NCBI RefSeq assembly: GCF_958298935.1
Contig: NC_084935.1
Coordinates: forward strand, 10,001 to 74,000
Length of the DNA stretch: 64,000 nucleotides
Origin: Phragmites australis
Taxonomy: Eukaryota; Streptophyta; Magnoliopsida; Poales; Poaceae
Direction of reading: 5' to 3'
Numbering within the stretch: position 1 is the stretch's first letter; each line of letters begins with the position of its first letter. A program made the position numbers and the translations under genes. Below the pieces are notes generated by a model. It was not told the origin of the DNA. It worked only from the letters and a program-made list of their open reading frames with translations, and did not search any database. Below are positions 48,557-60,028 of this stretch, one piece after another.

Positions 48557-48800
48557 AGACCCCTTTCTTCCTCGTCTATGGCGCCGAAGCAGTCCTCCCC
48601 TCCGAGCTCACTCTGGGCTCCCCTCGAGTGCATGCATACTCTGAGGGTGAGCAGGAGCGGCAAAGACGCGACGACGTGGACTACCTGGAAGAGCGCCGGC
48701 GGCGTGCTGCTGTCCAGGCGGCTCGGTACCAGCAGAGTCTGCGGCGTTATCATCTGCGCCATGTCCGGGCCCGGTCTCTCGAGGTTCTTTCAGGTTGGCG
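48553..48800 (+). pseudogene. Integrase C-terminal fragment fused to the PBS region
   Basis: The frame reads GETPFFLVYGAEAVLPSELT, then YLEERRRRAAVQAARYQQSL and RRYHLRHVRARSLEV. These are the last catalytic-core and linker segments of Tat/gypsy integrase. No start codon, zinc finger or DDE residues are present. The open frame that includes it (48331-48972) begins inside the LTR by chance. GGGGAGACCCC at the junction may be the microhomology of the deletion. Confidence 0.85.
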
Positions 48801-48972
48801 ACGGAGGAAGGACAGCCACTCCCGAATCCGTGGAACATCGAGCATCTCCGACGCTTCTACCCGTAGATGGTCGTACTCGCGGCTCAGGTCAGCAAGGCCG
48901 GGGGCTTCTCCCCGCCCGAGCAGTCTAAAGGCTTCGCCCCGTGGGGTAAGTCGCTGTCGCCCAACCTTGTAA

Positions 48973-50538
48973 ATATTGCATGTTAAGTATTTCAATAAGC
49001 AATCGCTATGTCAAAATACTTTTTCTGGATTCCGTATGTTTAATCTGTCTGGTGAGGAGCTCGGTTGTGCGAGAAAAAGTTCGCTCTCTCTTTTTCCCCG
49101 CTGACAAAAGAATCCCAATCGGTATGCATACGAGCAGTCGCCGCTGACTTACGTCCGCCATGGTAGGCTGTGATGTTCGGTGTCGTGACAGGCTCCCGGG
49201 CACTACCGAGTTTCGGGGTGCTCCGGGTAATCCCATCGCTCGAGCTGCTCGAGTAGTCCGGAGCTCGGGCCCCCGGAGCGGGCTGTCGGTGCTCGGTCTG
49301 GTCTGTCATACCCGGGCGCCACCGAACCATAAGACCTCTGGGTTATGCCTCTGTCCGCTCTTGTCCGCCGATTTGGGTATTCGAGAGGTCTCGGGTCGAA
49401 AACGAGAGCTGTCTATAGCAAGTACCGCACTGACAGAGCGCACCAGACAAAGAAATCCTATTTTTTCTCTTAAGTCACAGGCTGGCGATCACGAGCAGCT
49501 CGGCCGCGAGGGCTTCAATGCCCCGGTCTCTGGTCGGCCCCAAGGGTCCTCGGGTGGTCCTACCACTTAGGTATGGGTGGTCGAGATCACCCGACCCTAG
49601 GAGCCTCGTATGCCTCTGGGCACTCGGGCGCTCCGTTGAAAGAATCAAGTCCCCGGGCACCCGAGCTCGGAAGCACATCCCTCCTGGATCGATGAGCCGG
49701 AAGGCCGACAGCTGTCCGGTGAGTGGTTATATTCAGACAAGTCTGCTTTAAGTAAATTTATGTCCTCGAGTCACTCTCGGGGGCTCTCGCGGTTTAATCT
49801 GTTCGGCGAGGTGGTCTCCTCGCACGCAAAAACCCTGCCGCGTGTCTACTTTTTTCCCAGAACGACAGAGCGGTTTGCAGAAAAGAGTAGCGTGTTTGCG
49901 ATAATGTCTGACCGAAGCCCTTCGTGGTGGTCGTGGTGTTCGGTCCGCTTTTAAGGACCCCGAGCACTACCGAGTCCTCGGGTGCCCTGGGTAATCCTAT
50001 CGCTCGAGCTACTCGGGTAGTCCGGAGCTCAGGTCTCGGGGGCAGGCTGTCAGTGCTCGATCCGGCCCGTTTCAAGCCCGGGCACCACCGGACCGCGAGG
50101 ACTCTTGGTCACATTCTCGCCCGCACACGTCTCCCTTCTACTAACTGAGTGGTCGCAAAGTGAAAAAGTGTTCATTAGGCACGGCGTGTTCCGAGCAGGA
50201 TCGATCTATCTCCCGGGCAAGGGAGTCTGTGTCTTCGTTTCTTAACCTAGGCAGTGCGGACTCGCGAGAGCTTGAGGGCTGGCTGCGCCAACGTCAGCGA
50301 TCGGAACAACTTCATTTCTCGGGGATGGGAAGGTCGGGAACGGCCCGACTGAGTACTCCCCGGGACTTCCAGGCAGAACACCAGAAGAAACATCAAACAC
50401 ACAGAGAAATTGGAGTTGCGAGCCCAAGGAAAAGCTGCCATTATATTCACAAGACATATACAAGGCATTTTCTAAGGGTTCACTCCTAATATTTACATCC
50501 ATTGAGACGACAAAAGAAAGACAAAGGCTATAAAAGGT
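48973..50538. other. Non-coding internal region with a direct duplication
   Basis: About 49036-49350 and 49791-50105 are diverged direct copies (offset about 755 bp), both starting near GTTTAATCTGT and including ATCGCTCGAGCT and AGTAGTCCGGAGCT or a close variant. No recognised coding sequence. Confidence 0.6.
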
Positions 50539-53500
50539 CTAATCGGCGGCGGAGGCGTCGGCTGAATCCTCTGAGTCGTCCCCAGGGGCTGGCGGTGGCG
50601 GCACCTCTCGCCTGAAGCCGGCCGCCACCACGGAGGCGGTACTTCGGACCGCTGCCCGGGCGGCCTCCTCCTCAGCCTCGACCACTCCCTCCCGCGCTGG
50701 CTCCAATGGGAAGTTCGGGTCCCTGCTTCGGTAGCAGACCAGGACGTGCTCGGCCACGGCACGTGCCAAGCCACGTCCCTCCCGGGCGGCAAGTTCCTGG
50801 ACTGCCCAGGGCAGGGTCTCCAGGCGCTCGCAGACCTGCTGCAGCCCCAACACTTGTCGTGCGGGGCCGTCGCCCTTCTTGTCGTCGACAAGCCGTCCGA
50901 GACCACCCTTCTCCACGGCCCGTCGCATCCGCCGGAGTATGTCCTCCAGCATATGCTCAAGGTTGACCCGCGAGACAAAGGCGGTCTCGAGCTTCTCCTT
51001 GGCGGCCCGCAGCTGTGCCTCGAGTCCCTGGTCCCCGGCCGGACCGGAAGAACCGCCAGCTGCGGCGGGGGCGGCAGCCTGCTTCGCCTTGGCCACCATC
51101 TCGGACAAGGCGCGTTCACGGGCGGCCAGTTCCGCCTCGTGCCTCGCATTCTCCTCCGCCCTGGTAGCCGCGGCGGCCGCCGCGGCAGCGGCTTCGCCCT
51201 CTCGGCGACTCAATTCGCCTTCTTGGCGACTCAGCTCATTCTCCCGCCGGGCCAGCACATCCTCCTGCTGGGCCACCGAATCCTCCCGGGCACCGAGACT
51301 CGACGCCGAAAGCTCGTTGTCCACTTCCCGGATGGAGACGTCCTCCTCCCAGCGCTTGAATTCTTCTCTAATCTTCTGGAGATCGTCTTCCCAGCGCTGG
51401 AGGTCGGCGCGCGTCTTCTCGGCCGCGCCCTCCCGGCGGGCCAGCTCGGCTTGCCGCTCCTCCGCGGCCTGCTCCCAGGCTGCGACTGCCACCTCCCTCT
51501 CCTGCGCCTGCCCCATCCTGGCAAGGGCCTCGGCAGCTTGCTGCCTCGACACCTCAGCCAAGCGGGCGGCGTCTTCTCGTTCCCGCGCGGCCTTTGCCTG
51601 CGCGGTCGTCAGAGTTTCTCGTTCCCGCGCGGCTTCCGCGCGGATGTCTTCTAGGAGCTTCTGCTCCCGCGCGGCTGCCGCACGGGCCTCCTCCTGGGCG
51701 CCCGCCAGCTGCGCCTTCTCCAGTACCAGGCGGGCGCGCTCGGCCTCGAGCTCCCCCTCCTTGGCCTTCACCACTGTGCCCAGCCGCCCGACCGCTACTT
51801 GGACGCCTTCAATGGCGGCCAGGAAGGGATCGGCGGGCTGGCCGGGCACTGGTGGGGCCCAGGCTTCTCCGCGGGATGCCTCCAGGGGGGCCGAACTCTC
51901 CGCCGGGCCTTGCGCCGCCATCCACCCCGGGCTCTGCCTCCCCGGGGTAGTCTCCGCCGGAGCCAAGGTCTCGGACGGCGGCCGCATTCCCGCATCGGCC
52001 GCCCTGTCCGCCGGCCCCGGCAGAACATCCACCTCCACCATTATCAGCCCCGGGCTCTCCGCGCCCGGGGTAGGTTCCGCCGGCGCCCTTCTCTCGGCCG
52101 CCGCCTCCGCCTCTCTCCCATGGGCCGCCACGTCAATTGGCGCCTCCGCCGTTCCTATGCCGGCCTCCGTCGTCGCAGCGGGCGGGCTCGGCTCTGGCCC
52201 TGACGCCTGCTCTCTCTCCGTCACAGCAGCGTCTGCAGCCGGCCTACGGGAGACAAGTGAAAGTTGTCAAAACTCAGTTCGGGCCGGAAATGCCCATGGA
52301 AAAGCAAGAAAGAAGACTCACCGATACCGCCATTTGGCCGCTGGGAGCCTGATGTCCGGATCCGGCGCTGTCGGTCCGGACTCCTCCCGCCGCCTCTTCC
52401 GTTGGGGGCTCAGCTGAGCCGCTGCGCGGGGTACGGGCGCCGTCGTGCGGGCCTCGGGTGCCGCCGCACGGGTCTCGGTCTCCGCCGTGCGGGTCGCGGG
52501 CGCCGATGCAGGCCCCATCCGCACCAGGCGCGGCTCCAGCACCGGAAATGCCGCCGCTGCCGTCGGCGACGGCGGAGAGTCCGGCACTAGGATCAAGGAC
52601 CGGGGACGCTTTCCCCGGTCTCCCGGCGCCAACTCCTCAACGACTTCAGTGGCGCCCTCCTCTCTGGCACGGCGGCTGCTGCTTGCGGCGGCCCCGTCGC
52701 CAGCCCGCGCCGAGCTGCCAGCGACCTCCTCGCCAAGTAGTTCCTCCAGCCCGGGGAGTTCGGAGGCCTCGGGACTCCGGCTTCGTGGCCGGTCCACGGG
52801 CCCCTAGGCATCGAACTCCGGCAGCCCCGCCATGATGGCCACCCGGTTGGGATTGGCGCAGAGCGCCATCTCCGGCCACGGGAGCTCCGCCCGGCTCATG
52901 TCCTCCGTCCCGGTGATCACTCGGGTCATCCCTCGCAGCTCCGCCTGCCCCAGATCCCAGCTCGCACCAATCTGGGTCCTGGTGATGTCCTCCGGCCCGG
53001 TGTAGAACCAGCTTGGTCGGGCCCGCTCTCGCAAGGGCGCCAACCGACGGCGCAGAAAATCCACGACCACCATGACTGAGGTCAGCCCGCCCTCGCGCAG
53101 TTCCAGGATGCGCTCCAGCACCGGCTTCAGTCTAGCATCTTCTGGTGGTGGCGCCTCCCACGTCGATCGCCGAGGCTCCGCCGCCTTCTCTGGTAATTCG
53201 AGGCGCTCGTGGGGGTTGATGTCGACGAAGAACCAGTCCCGTCGCCATTCCTCCCACTTGCTGCGCAGCACCTGGGGAATGTAGTGGTCCCCCAGGCCTT
53301 CCCGGAGCCGAAGGTTGCAGCACCCCGCGACGTCCGCTGTGGAGTGCCCCCTCTTCTTCCCCACCAGCCGAAGGACGAAGAAATGGCGAAGCAGCGTCGC
53401 CGACGGCATCACCCTCACGAACATTTCGCAGAGATGCGCGAAGACTGCCAACGCCACGACAGAATTGGGGCTTAGGTGCACCAGTTGAATACCGTACGTC

Positions 53501-53754
53501 TCCAGCACTTGCAGGAAGAAGGCGGAGAACGGCGGCACCAACCCCGCCGCCACGAAAAAAGTGAACAGGACGGTCCGCCCAGGGACGGTCGTTGCCGGCG
53601 TCAGAGTCGCCGGCCTCACCACCGCAGCTCCTTCCTGACCCTCCGGTACCAGCAGCTTCCTAATCTTATCCGCCGCCTCCTCGTTCCTCAGACGAGACTC
53701 CGGCAAGATGCTGTCCGAAGTCTTGTCCCGGCGTCCTCCTCCAACCCTCGTCAT
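50539..53754 (-). CDS. Antisense two-exon gene, PF04195-type domain plus coiled coil, one premature stop
   Basis: The gene runs against the LTRs. Exon 1 is 53754-52322, intron 52321-52244 (78 nt, GTGAGT...CCCGTAG), exon 2 52243-50539; the joined frame has 1046 codons with the final stop and a single in-frame TAG at 52806-52804. The ATG at 53754 (MTRVGGGRRDKTSD) was chosen over the longer open frame because it lies downstream of a TATA box. Residues about 60-170 include LFTFFVAAGLVPPFSAFFLQV and VVALAVFAHLCEMFVRV, the core of PF04195 ('putative gypsy type transposon'). Exon 2 is a Glu/Ala/Arg coiled coil over some 250 residues with Pro/Ala-rich ends. Known as an additional antisense ORF of grass Tat elements; biochemical role unknown. 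It may still give a 316-aa product up to the TAG. Confidence 0.7.
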
Positions 53755-53912
53755 CTCGGCAAGATGGGGGATGTTTTTTGGTGGTGGAGAGAGAGAGAAG
53801 GGAGAATGCTCCGGTCGCCTGGGAGTTTCCTGAGGGCTTCGGAGCACAAAGAAGGCAGGAGCGCAAGTGCGAGAGAGCGTAAAAAAGGGGAACGGTCCGA
53901 TCCATTCCCCCT

Positions 53913-53920
53913 TTTTATAG
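53913..53920 (-). promoter_or_regulatory. TATA box of the antisense gene
   Basis: GAGCTATAAAAAGGGGG on minus, about 160 bases before the ATG at 53754, suggests the antisense gene has its own promoter inside the element. Confidence 0.6.
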
Positions 53921-54236
53921 CTCAAAATTCAAAAACTGCCGCCCAAGACGGTTCGCTCGGCGAAGCGTCGCCTCGATCGACGCAACTGCCAGGCGAATCT
54001 CCCGCCGATCGCGCGATGTCAGCGGCTGCCAGGCGTATTTTCCTCGATCTGTGCGGCAACCGCGCGTGCCGCCCGTATGGTCATCATACCCTTCGGAAGT
54101 TGTGAGGACACGCGTCCACTCATTTTTTCCGCAAGGGCCATCTCTCAAGAACTTGCCACATGGCGTTCGCACCAGCCTCGGCCTCGGTCGCGACGAAGGG
54201 CCCATTCGTAGTCTCCATCCCGTCGGCTACCAACGG

Positions 54237-54249
54237 GCCCGGGGGCTAC
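54237..54249 (+). other. Polypurine tract of the young Tat element
   Basis: GCCCGGGGGCTAC immediately precedes the 3' LTR and matches the tract of the other Tat-type copies except for CC in place of TT. Confidence 0.75.
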
Positions 54250-55719
54250 TGTCGGTGTATTCAGAACCAGGGGTCCCTAAGTCCCGAGACCCGGCCGGCC
54301 ATCCGCCACATGTCACCACCCTGCAAGGTAGGAAGAAGCTAAGTCCCGGGAGAAGGTGTTCGGGGCCGCCGCCTCTGGTTCCCGAGCACCCTAGTTCCCC
54401 GATGATCCGCAGATGCTCGGGAGAGAGTGCTCGGGGCTGCACGTGGCAGCCCCCGAGGACTCGGTTCCCCGAAGGTCCCACCAAAGTGCTCGGGAGAGAG
54501 TGCTCGGGGCTGCACGTGGCAGCCCCCGAGGACTCGGTTCCCCGAAGGTCCCACCAAAGTGCTCGGGAGAGAGTGCTCGGGGCTGCACGTGGCAGCCCCC
54601 GAGGACTCGGTTCCCCGAAGGTCCCACCGAAGTGCTCGGGAGAGAGTGCTCGGGGCTGCACGTGGCAGCCCCCGAGGACTCGGTTCCCCGAAGGTCCCAC
54701 TGAAGTGCTCGGGAGAGAGTGCTCGAGGCTGCACGTGGCGGCTCCCGAGGACTCGGTGCCCCGAAGGTTCGCGCAAGATCATTCGACGACCCGAAGGGTC
54801 CCGTCGTCAGGGTGTCATCCAGTCAAAGGCCCAATGCCGCATTTAATAGGCACGCGCGGCCTGACACCCTGACATCCTGACATTCTCAGCTGCCCACGCC
54901 CCAGTGTCAGACCCTGCCATGCACTGGCAGGGGGGGCGTGGGTACATTAAATGCACGGGTCCCGTCCCGTTTCATCCGGGTGCCTCGGGATAACGTTGCC
55001 AGGATCAAAGCGCTCCGTCGGCCACCCTGCCCTGTCAGAAGGACAAGACGGGGTGGGCGCACCGGACACCTCTGAGGCTGCCCGGTGGGCCCCTTTTATG
55101 GCGCCCAGAGGCTTCCGCAGCGGCTGGTGGTCGAATGCGCGCCGCATTTCTCCACCGCCCATGTCACTTCGCCAAGATGAAATGATTACGCCTTTCTCCG
55201 TGGCACCTTGGCATTCGCGTCCCCTCTTTCCCATTCAGGATATGTTGAGGTCGGCGCGCCTATAAAAGGAAAGGATGGAGAACACTAAAAGAAAAAGAAC
55301 GACAGCCCCCGACCACGAGACGACCAAGAGACCAGACAACCAACAATCCCCGACGAACCGGACCAAAGATAGATCGATAGACACTCGAACCAGCTCAAGT
55401 TAAGCTAGAACATAAGAGCCTCAAGCTCTTTGTAAACAGTTCTCCCCTTAGAACCAGATACCTCCTTGAAGAATTCCCTTCAAGGATAAATATAGCGCTC
55501 ATACAGGAGTAGGGTGTTACGCCTCCGTGCGGCCCGAACCTGTCTAAAACCCGGCGTACCCACTTTTTCTTGCATTAGGGTGATCGTCTCCCACCAGCCA
55601 TCGCATTTATTTCCGTTCCCGCTTATTTCCCCAACAAGCTTTTCCAGGATCATCCCCCCGGCCGAATCTCTAAAAAGGGGTCTCTCGGGATCCCTGCGAC
55701 AGGAGTTCGCTCTCCGACA
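54250..55719 (+). repeat. 3' LTR of the young Tat element
   Basis: 1470 bp, longer than the 5' LTR by exactly one 73-bp unit. TATA at 55261-55267. Followed by target-site copy CGCTT. Confidence 0.95.
54414..54778 (+). repeat. 73-bp tandem repeat, five units, in the 3' LTR
   Basis: Units start at 54414, 54487, 54560, 54633 and 54706. The last unit differs most, as does the last unit of the 5' LTR, so the gain or loss took place among the inner units. Confidence 0.95.
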
Positions 55720-55765
55720 CGCTTGAAAGCTCGTACTACTCCGGACAATAGTAATTCTTGACAGA
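55720..55765 (+). repeat. Right end of the ~370-bp array beyond the retrotransposon
   Basis: CGCTTGAAAGCTCGT continues the monomer text GCGCTTCAAAGCTCAT that was cut at 47139, then decays within about 45 bases. Confidence 0.7.
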
Positions 55766-56437
55766 AAGAGGTAGCGGAGGTAGGTGCAGTGGCCCGGTGA
55801 GGTGACCATGGCACTGCTGGTAGTCACGACGGCGATTGCAGCACAACGAGGTGATCGGGAACAAGGGTTACTAGGAAGACACTGCATGAAAAGCTCAGGA
55901 CACCGCGGGGGTTACGTCGATAGATGCTCAACATAAGTCATTGTGGAACAAACACTAGGAGGCGATGGAGAAAGAAGACTGCGGGGGAAGGAACGAAGAA
56001 CGATGAGGGCACTACGGATTGAGAAAGGAGGCAATGTGACCCATCTAGCTAGGTGTAGGAGTAACAGTTGACACTTTGATGGAGTAGTCGTTTATTCTCC
56101 TTGCCATTTTTTTGGCAAATTTTTCTTCCTTTCAACTTTTGTTTTTCTTTTAATCTACATCTACACAGAAGGAAAAGGATGAGCTATCTTTTGAATCAAA
56201 TCAAATAAAAGGTAGACACGGTATTTGGATAACCATACAAATAGCCTTGAAAATTTCTGAAACAACTTCTAACAAGAGAATATTACTTGGAAGATTCGTT
56301 TGGTTTTCCCTGGGCGGGTCTATAACTCCATATCCTTGACAAGAGAATGCCGTTGACTTGCTTCTTCGCATCAAATACGGAGACGACTCTAAATCCCAGT
56401 TGTAGAGAGAGGACAGATAAGAGGCTGATCGCCGGTG
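55766..56437. other. Promoter-side flank of the U-box kinase gene
   Basis: Unique sequence with no coding or transposon match seen. A 5' UTR probably starts between 56340 and 56430; no convincing TATA box was picked. Confidence 0.45.
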
Positions 56438-59400
56438 ATGGAGATCCTGAGCCCGTCACCACCGCCCAGCCCCTGCCCCGCCGTGGATGATCAGCTCCGC
56501 CTCCGCCTCCGCTGCGGTGGCCGCCGGGAGCAGAACCTCGGCGAGGCGTGGGTCCACGTGGCCGTAGGGAGGTCGCCGGAGAAGACGCTTGGGCTGCTGC
56601 GGTGGGCTCTGCGCCGCTTGGGGTGCGGCCGCATCGCCCTCCTCCACGTCCACCAGCCGTCCCCGCTCATCCCAACCCTCTGTGAGTTCACCCTCTTTTG
56701 CTTTTCAAGAGTTCATTGCTCGTTCATTCATTTATTCACTGAACAATCAAATCGTGAAATCAAACCAAATGAATTGAAATCAGTAGGAAAAATTCCCGTG
56801 GCTCAAGCCACAGAGGAGCTGGTGCTCTCCCATCGCAAGTCCGAGAGGGAGGAGATGAACAAGATCCTCCTCGCTTACCTCGCCTTCTGCCACAGGGCCC
56901 AGGTCCAGGCCACACTTCTTGTCACGGAGAATGACCAAATCCACGATGGCATCCTCAAATTGGTCAACCATTACGGGATCACCAAGCTTGTTATGGGTTC
57001 CACACCCGACAGGTGTGACTCTGATCATCTGTACTAGCTAACATTATTTTCTACTATCTATCTGTGAACTGAATTCTGATGTGCCAAATGCATGCAGTTG
57101 CTTCAAGTTAAAAGCGAGCTATGGCAAAGAATCTTTAATGGCAAGGAATGCTCCTGCCTTTTGTGAAATTTGGTTCGTATGTAGAGGAAGGCACATCTGG
57201 ACCAGAGAAGCGAGTGCAGCCACGGACAAGAACATCCCAGTTCACAACCATGATGATGTTATGACCACAGAAAGAATTAGGTTCAGCTCATATAGTAACA
57301 ATGCAGAAGCCATACTTGATGAAGGATATAGTATGTGCGAGGCATTAACGACAGTCATTCTTAACCAAGGCATTGTTTCAGACTATGATCGACCTAATAA
57401 TTATGAAGCTCTTGGGGCACATGACGCCAGCCATTTCTACAATATGAGCATATCAAATTGTCAAGATGCAGAATCTGCACTCAACTCAACCATCTGGTCA
57501 GATTCTTCTCTACGTATGGAAACGTTACAGTTATATTCTAAGGTGGTCCATCTGCTTCATTTATATATTCATTGGTCAAAATTTGTTGCTTGAGAGTGGT
57601 GCTATATATTGTGTGAAATTTAATATGGATGGTGTTTTGCAGGAAATATTGGACAGAAATCTCAAACAAGTCATGATGGAAGCTGAAGGGTCAAGGAAGG
57701 AAGCTTTTATTGAGCTGCTCAAGTGCAAAGAAACAATGTCAAAAGTGGCGAGTTCTTCTGCCAGAGTATGCGACATCTATTTCTCACCATTTAAGCTATC
57801 ATATATTTGCTTTACTGACCTATTCCTGTAAATGTGCAACATGATCTGAAAACAAGGCGAAAACTAGGATCTTAGCATCCCATGTTGAATAATGTAAGGA
57901 GAACTATTGCATTTATTCATTTGCTTACCTATCTTCTGGTTCTTGAGCAGGCAAAAGCTTCTGAGTCTGCTGAAAGAAATGAAATAAAAAAGAGGGAGGA
58001 ACTTGAAGTTTTATTGGTAGCCACAAGAAGGCATCATGAAGATCTTATAAAGAATAAGGAGAAAGCTGTAGCAGGGCTGGACTCTTCTATTAGAAGATTA
58101 GCCATCCTAGATGCCCATGCTAAAAGGATAAACCTTCGGATGGATGAGTTTGCAGCAGAGCTCGAAGTGATCCAATCTTCCATAGAAACTATCAGGCGGA
58201 AAAAACTCAAAATACAAAAGCGAGAAGATAGACATATGGACCAGGTTGAAGGGTGCACGTGCATCCATGCTACATTGCCAAATTGCATGTCAATTGTTCT
58301 TGGCGATGATTTGTACAGCTTCAGAGAATTTACATTGTTAGATATGCAATCTGCAACATGTAAATTCTCAGAGAGCTTCAAGATACGGTCACAAGGTCAT
58401 GGGTGTGTTTACAAAGGAGAGATTATGAGCAGAACTGTGATGATTCATAAGCTGCACTCACATAGCATTGAGAGCGTGAGGCAGTTCCAGCAAGAGGTAT
58501 TCCATTTACCCTGCTTCTCACACCTTTTGCATTTGATACATTTATTGATTAGTCAATATGGTGCAGTGCATGATCACATGGTACTCTGTGGCGTGTGACA
58601 CATTATCGAAGGATGCGCTGTTCTCTAGATTTGTTGAGATTGTTTTTTTTTTGTGTCATGTGTGTCATCAATAACAAACCAAGATCGGTGTCAGCAACTA
58701 TAGAATTATCTCTCTGTAGTTTGTACTACTATAAATCACGAGGTACTGTGTGGGCACTAAGCAATAGGCTATCTTGGTCTACTGTGCTTGCAAGTTTTCT
58801 TGTTAGCGTATGCTTGTTAATCACATATCTTATGTCTGATGGAAACACAGATATATTTAGTAGTTGCTATTGAATTTAAGGGTTTAGTTACGTGTCCACC
58901 TAGGAGCATATCCTCATTTAGCTGAAGAATTTGTTCCCTTTTTCTAACAGGTGTATATCCTTAGCAAGGTGAGGCACCCTCATCTAGTGACACTGGTTGG
59001 GGCATGCCCAGAAGCGTTGTGTCTCGTCTATGAATATCTGCCGAATGGGAGCCTTCATGACCACCTCTTCAGCAAATGCAGTAACCATCGGTTGCCATGG
59101 AAAATCCGTGCACGTACTATTGCTGAGATCTCGAGTGCACTACTGTTCTTTCATTCCTGTAAACCTCAGATGATCATCCATGGTGACTTGAAGCTTGAGA
59201 ACATCCTTCTAGATACCGACTTCCACTGCAAGATAGCTGATTTCTGTTTTTCTCGGCTATTCACGGATGGCATGAAGGATTATCCATCATTTTTGGGGGG
59301 GTCTGAACTGAAAGGGTCATTTGCCTATGCAGACCCAGAGTACCAGAGAAGCAAAGTGTTGACACCGAAGACTGATATATACTACTTTGGTATTGTGATA

Positions 59401-60028
59401 CTCCAGCTACTAACCGGGAAACAGGAGCCTGTAGGGCTTGCTGCTGAAGTAAGGCGTGCAATGTCTTGTGGCAAGCTATCATCAATTTTAGATCCAACAG
59501 CTGGAGAGTGGCCTATGGAGGTGGCTAGAAGGTTAGCAGAGTTTGGGCTGAGGTGTAGTGAAGCCAGCAGCCGAGATCGCCCGGAGCTGACTCCAGGGAC
59601 TGTACAAGACTTGGAACAGCTGCATTTGATGAGGGAGAGAGAAGTACCCTCCTCCTTCCTGTGCCCGATTTTGCAGGCAAGCACAATTAATCTGTGAATG
59701 AGACATTTGAATCTTTACCACCTTCGTTTTTCGTTGTACTGTAGAGTGTAGGACAAGATTTAGCATGGGGTTCGACGTGATGAATGATGAGAAACTCAAT
59801 ACCTACTTGGTATTTTTGTTGTTGCAGGAAATAATGCATGATCCTCAGGTGTGCGCCGATGGGTTGACGTACGAAGGGCGGGCGATTCGTGTGTGGATGG
59901 AGAATGGGCGGGAGACATCGCCGGTGACCAACCTGAAACTAGAGCATCGCAATCTCACACCCAACCACGCCCTTCGCTTTGCTATCCAGGATTGGCTTTG
60001 TCACTCTCACTCATTGTTGAAGCTTTAG
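56438..60028 (+). CDS. USP - coiled coil - protein kinase - U-box protein (PUB32/33 class), 837 aa
   Basis: Exons by hand: 56438-56681, 56784-57012, 57098-57542, 57643-57765, 57951-58496, 58951-59676 and 59828-60028; total 837 codons plus stop in one frame. Residues about 30-170 form a universal-stress-protein domain (WVHVAVGRSPEKTL; ILVT-type core; GITKLVMGS). About 307-440 is coiled coil (KKREELEVLL). A kinase domain covers about 485-760, with HGDLKLEN (606-613). The C-terminus is a complete U-box (FLCPILQEIMHDPQVCADGL ... NHALRFAIQDWL), the E2-binding fold of E3 ubiquitin ligases. This order defines plant PUB32/33/50-type proteins (RLCK-IX). Kinase residues are altered: G-loop RSQGHG, His at the VAIK lysine, DFC for DFG. 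The intron after exon 6 has a GC donor. Likely a cytoplasmic E3 ligase with a pseudokinase; substrate unknown. Confidence 0.92.

Larger units (their letters stand above)
47140..55719 (+). mobile_element. Young Tat-type LTR retrotransposon, non-autonomous, with antisense gene
   Basis: LTRs at 47140-48536 (1397 bp) and 54250-55719 (1470 bp) start TGTCGGTGTATTCAG and end CTCTCCGACA. The target-site duplication CGCTT (47135-47139 and 55720-55724) is perfect. PBS-side motif at 48537-48556, PPT at 54237-54249. The LTRs differ by one 73-bp unit and roughly ten substitutions by eye, so insertion is recent. The forward coding region is reduced to the last part of integrase; most of the interior is an antisense gene. 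It needed proteins from another element in order to move. Confidence 0.95.

Noticed and set aside
50879..52417. 512- and 302-codon open frames on + (50746-52417)
   Set aside because: They are GC-driven shadows opposite the antisense coiled-coil gene, Ser/Ala/Arg-rich without domain.
54051..54872. 273-codon + frame and mirrored minus frames over the LTRs
   Set aside because: They are translations of the 73-bp LTR repeats (73 x 3 = 219 shifts through all three frames) and not genes.
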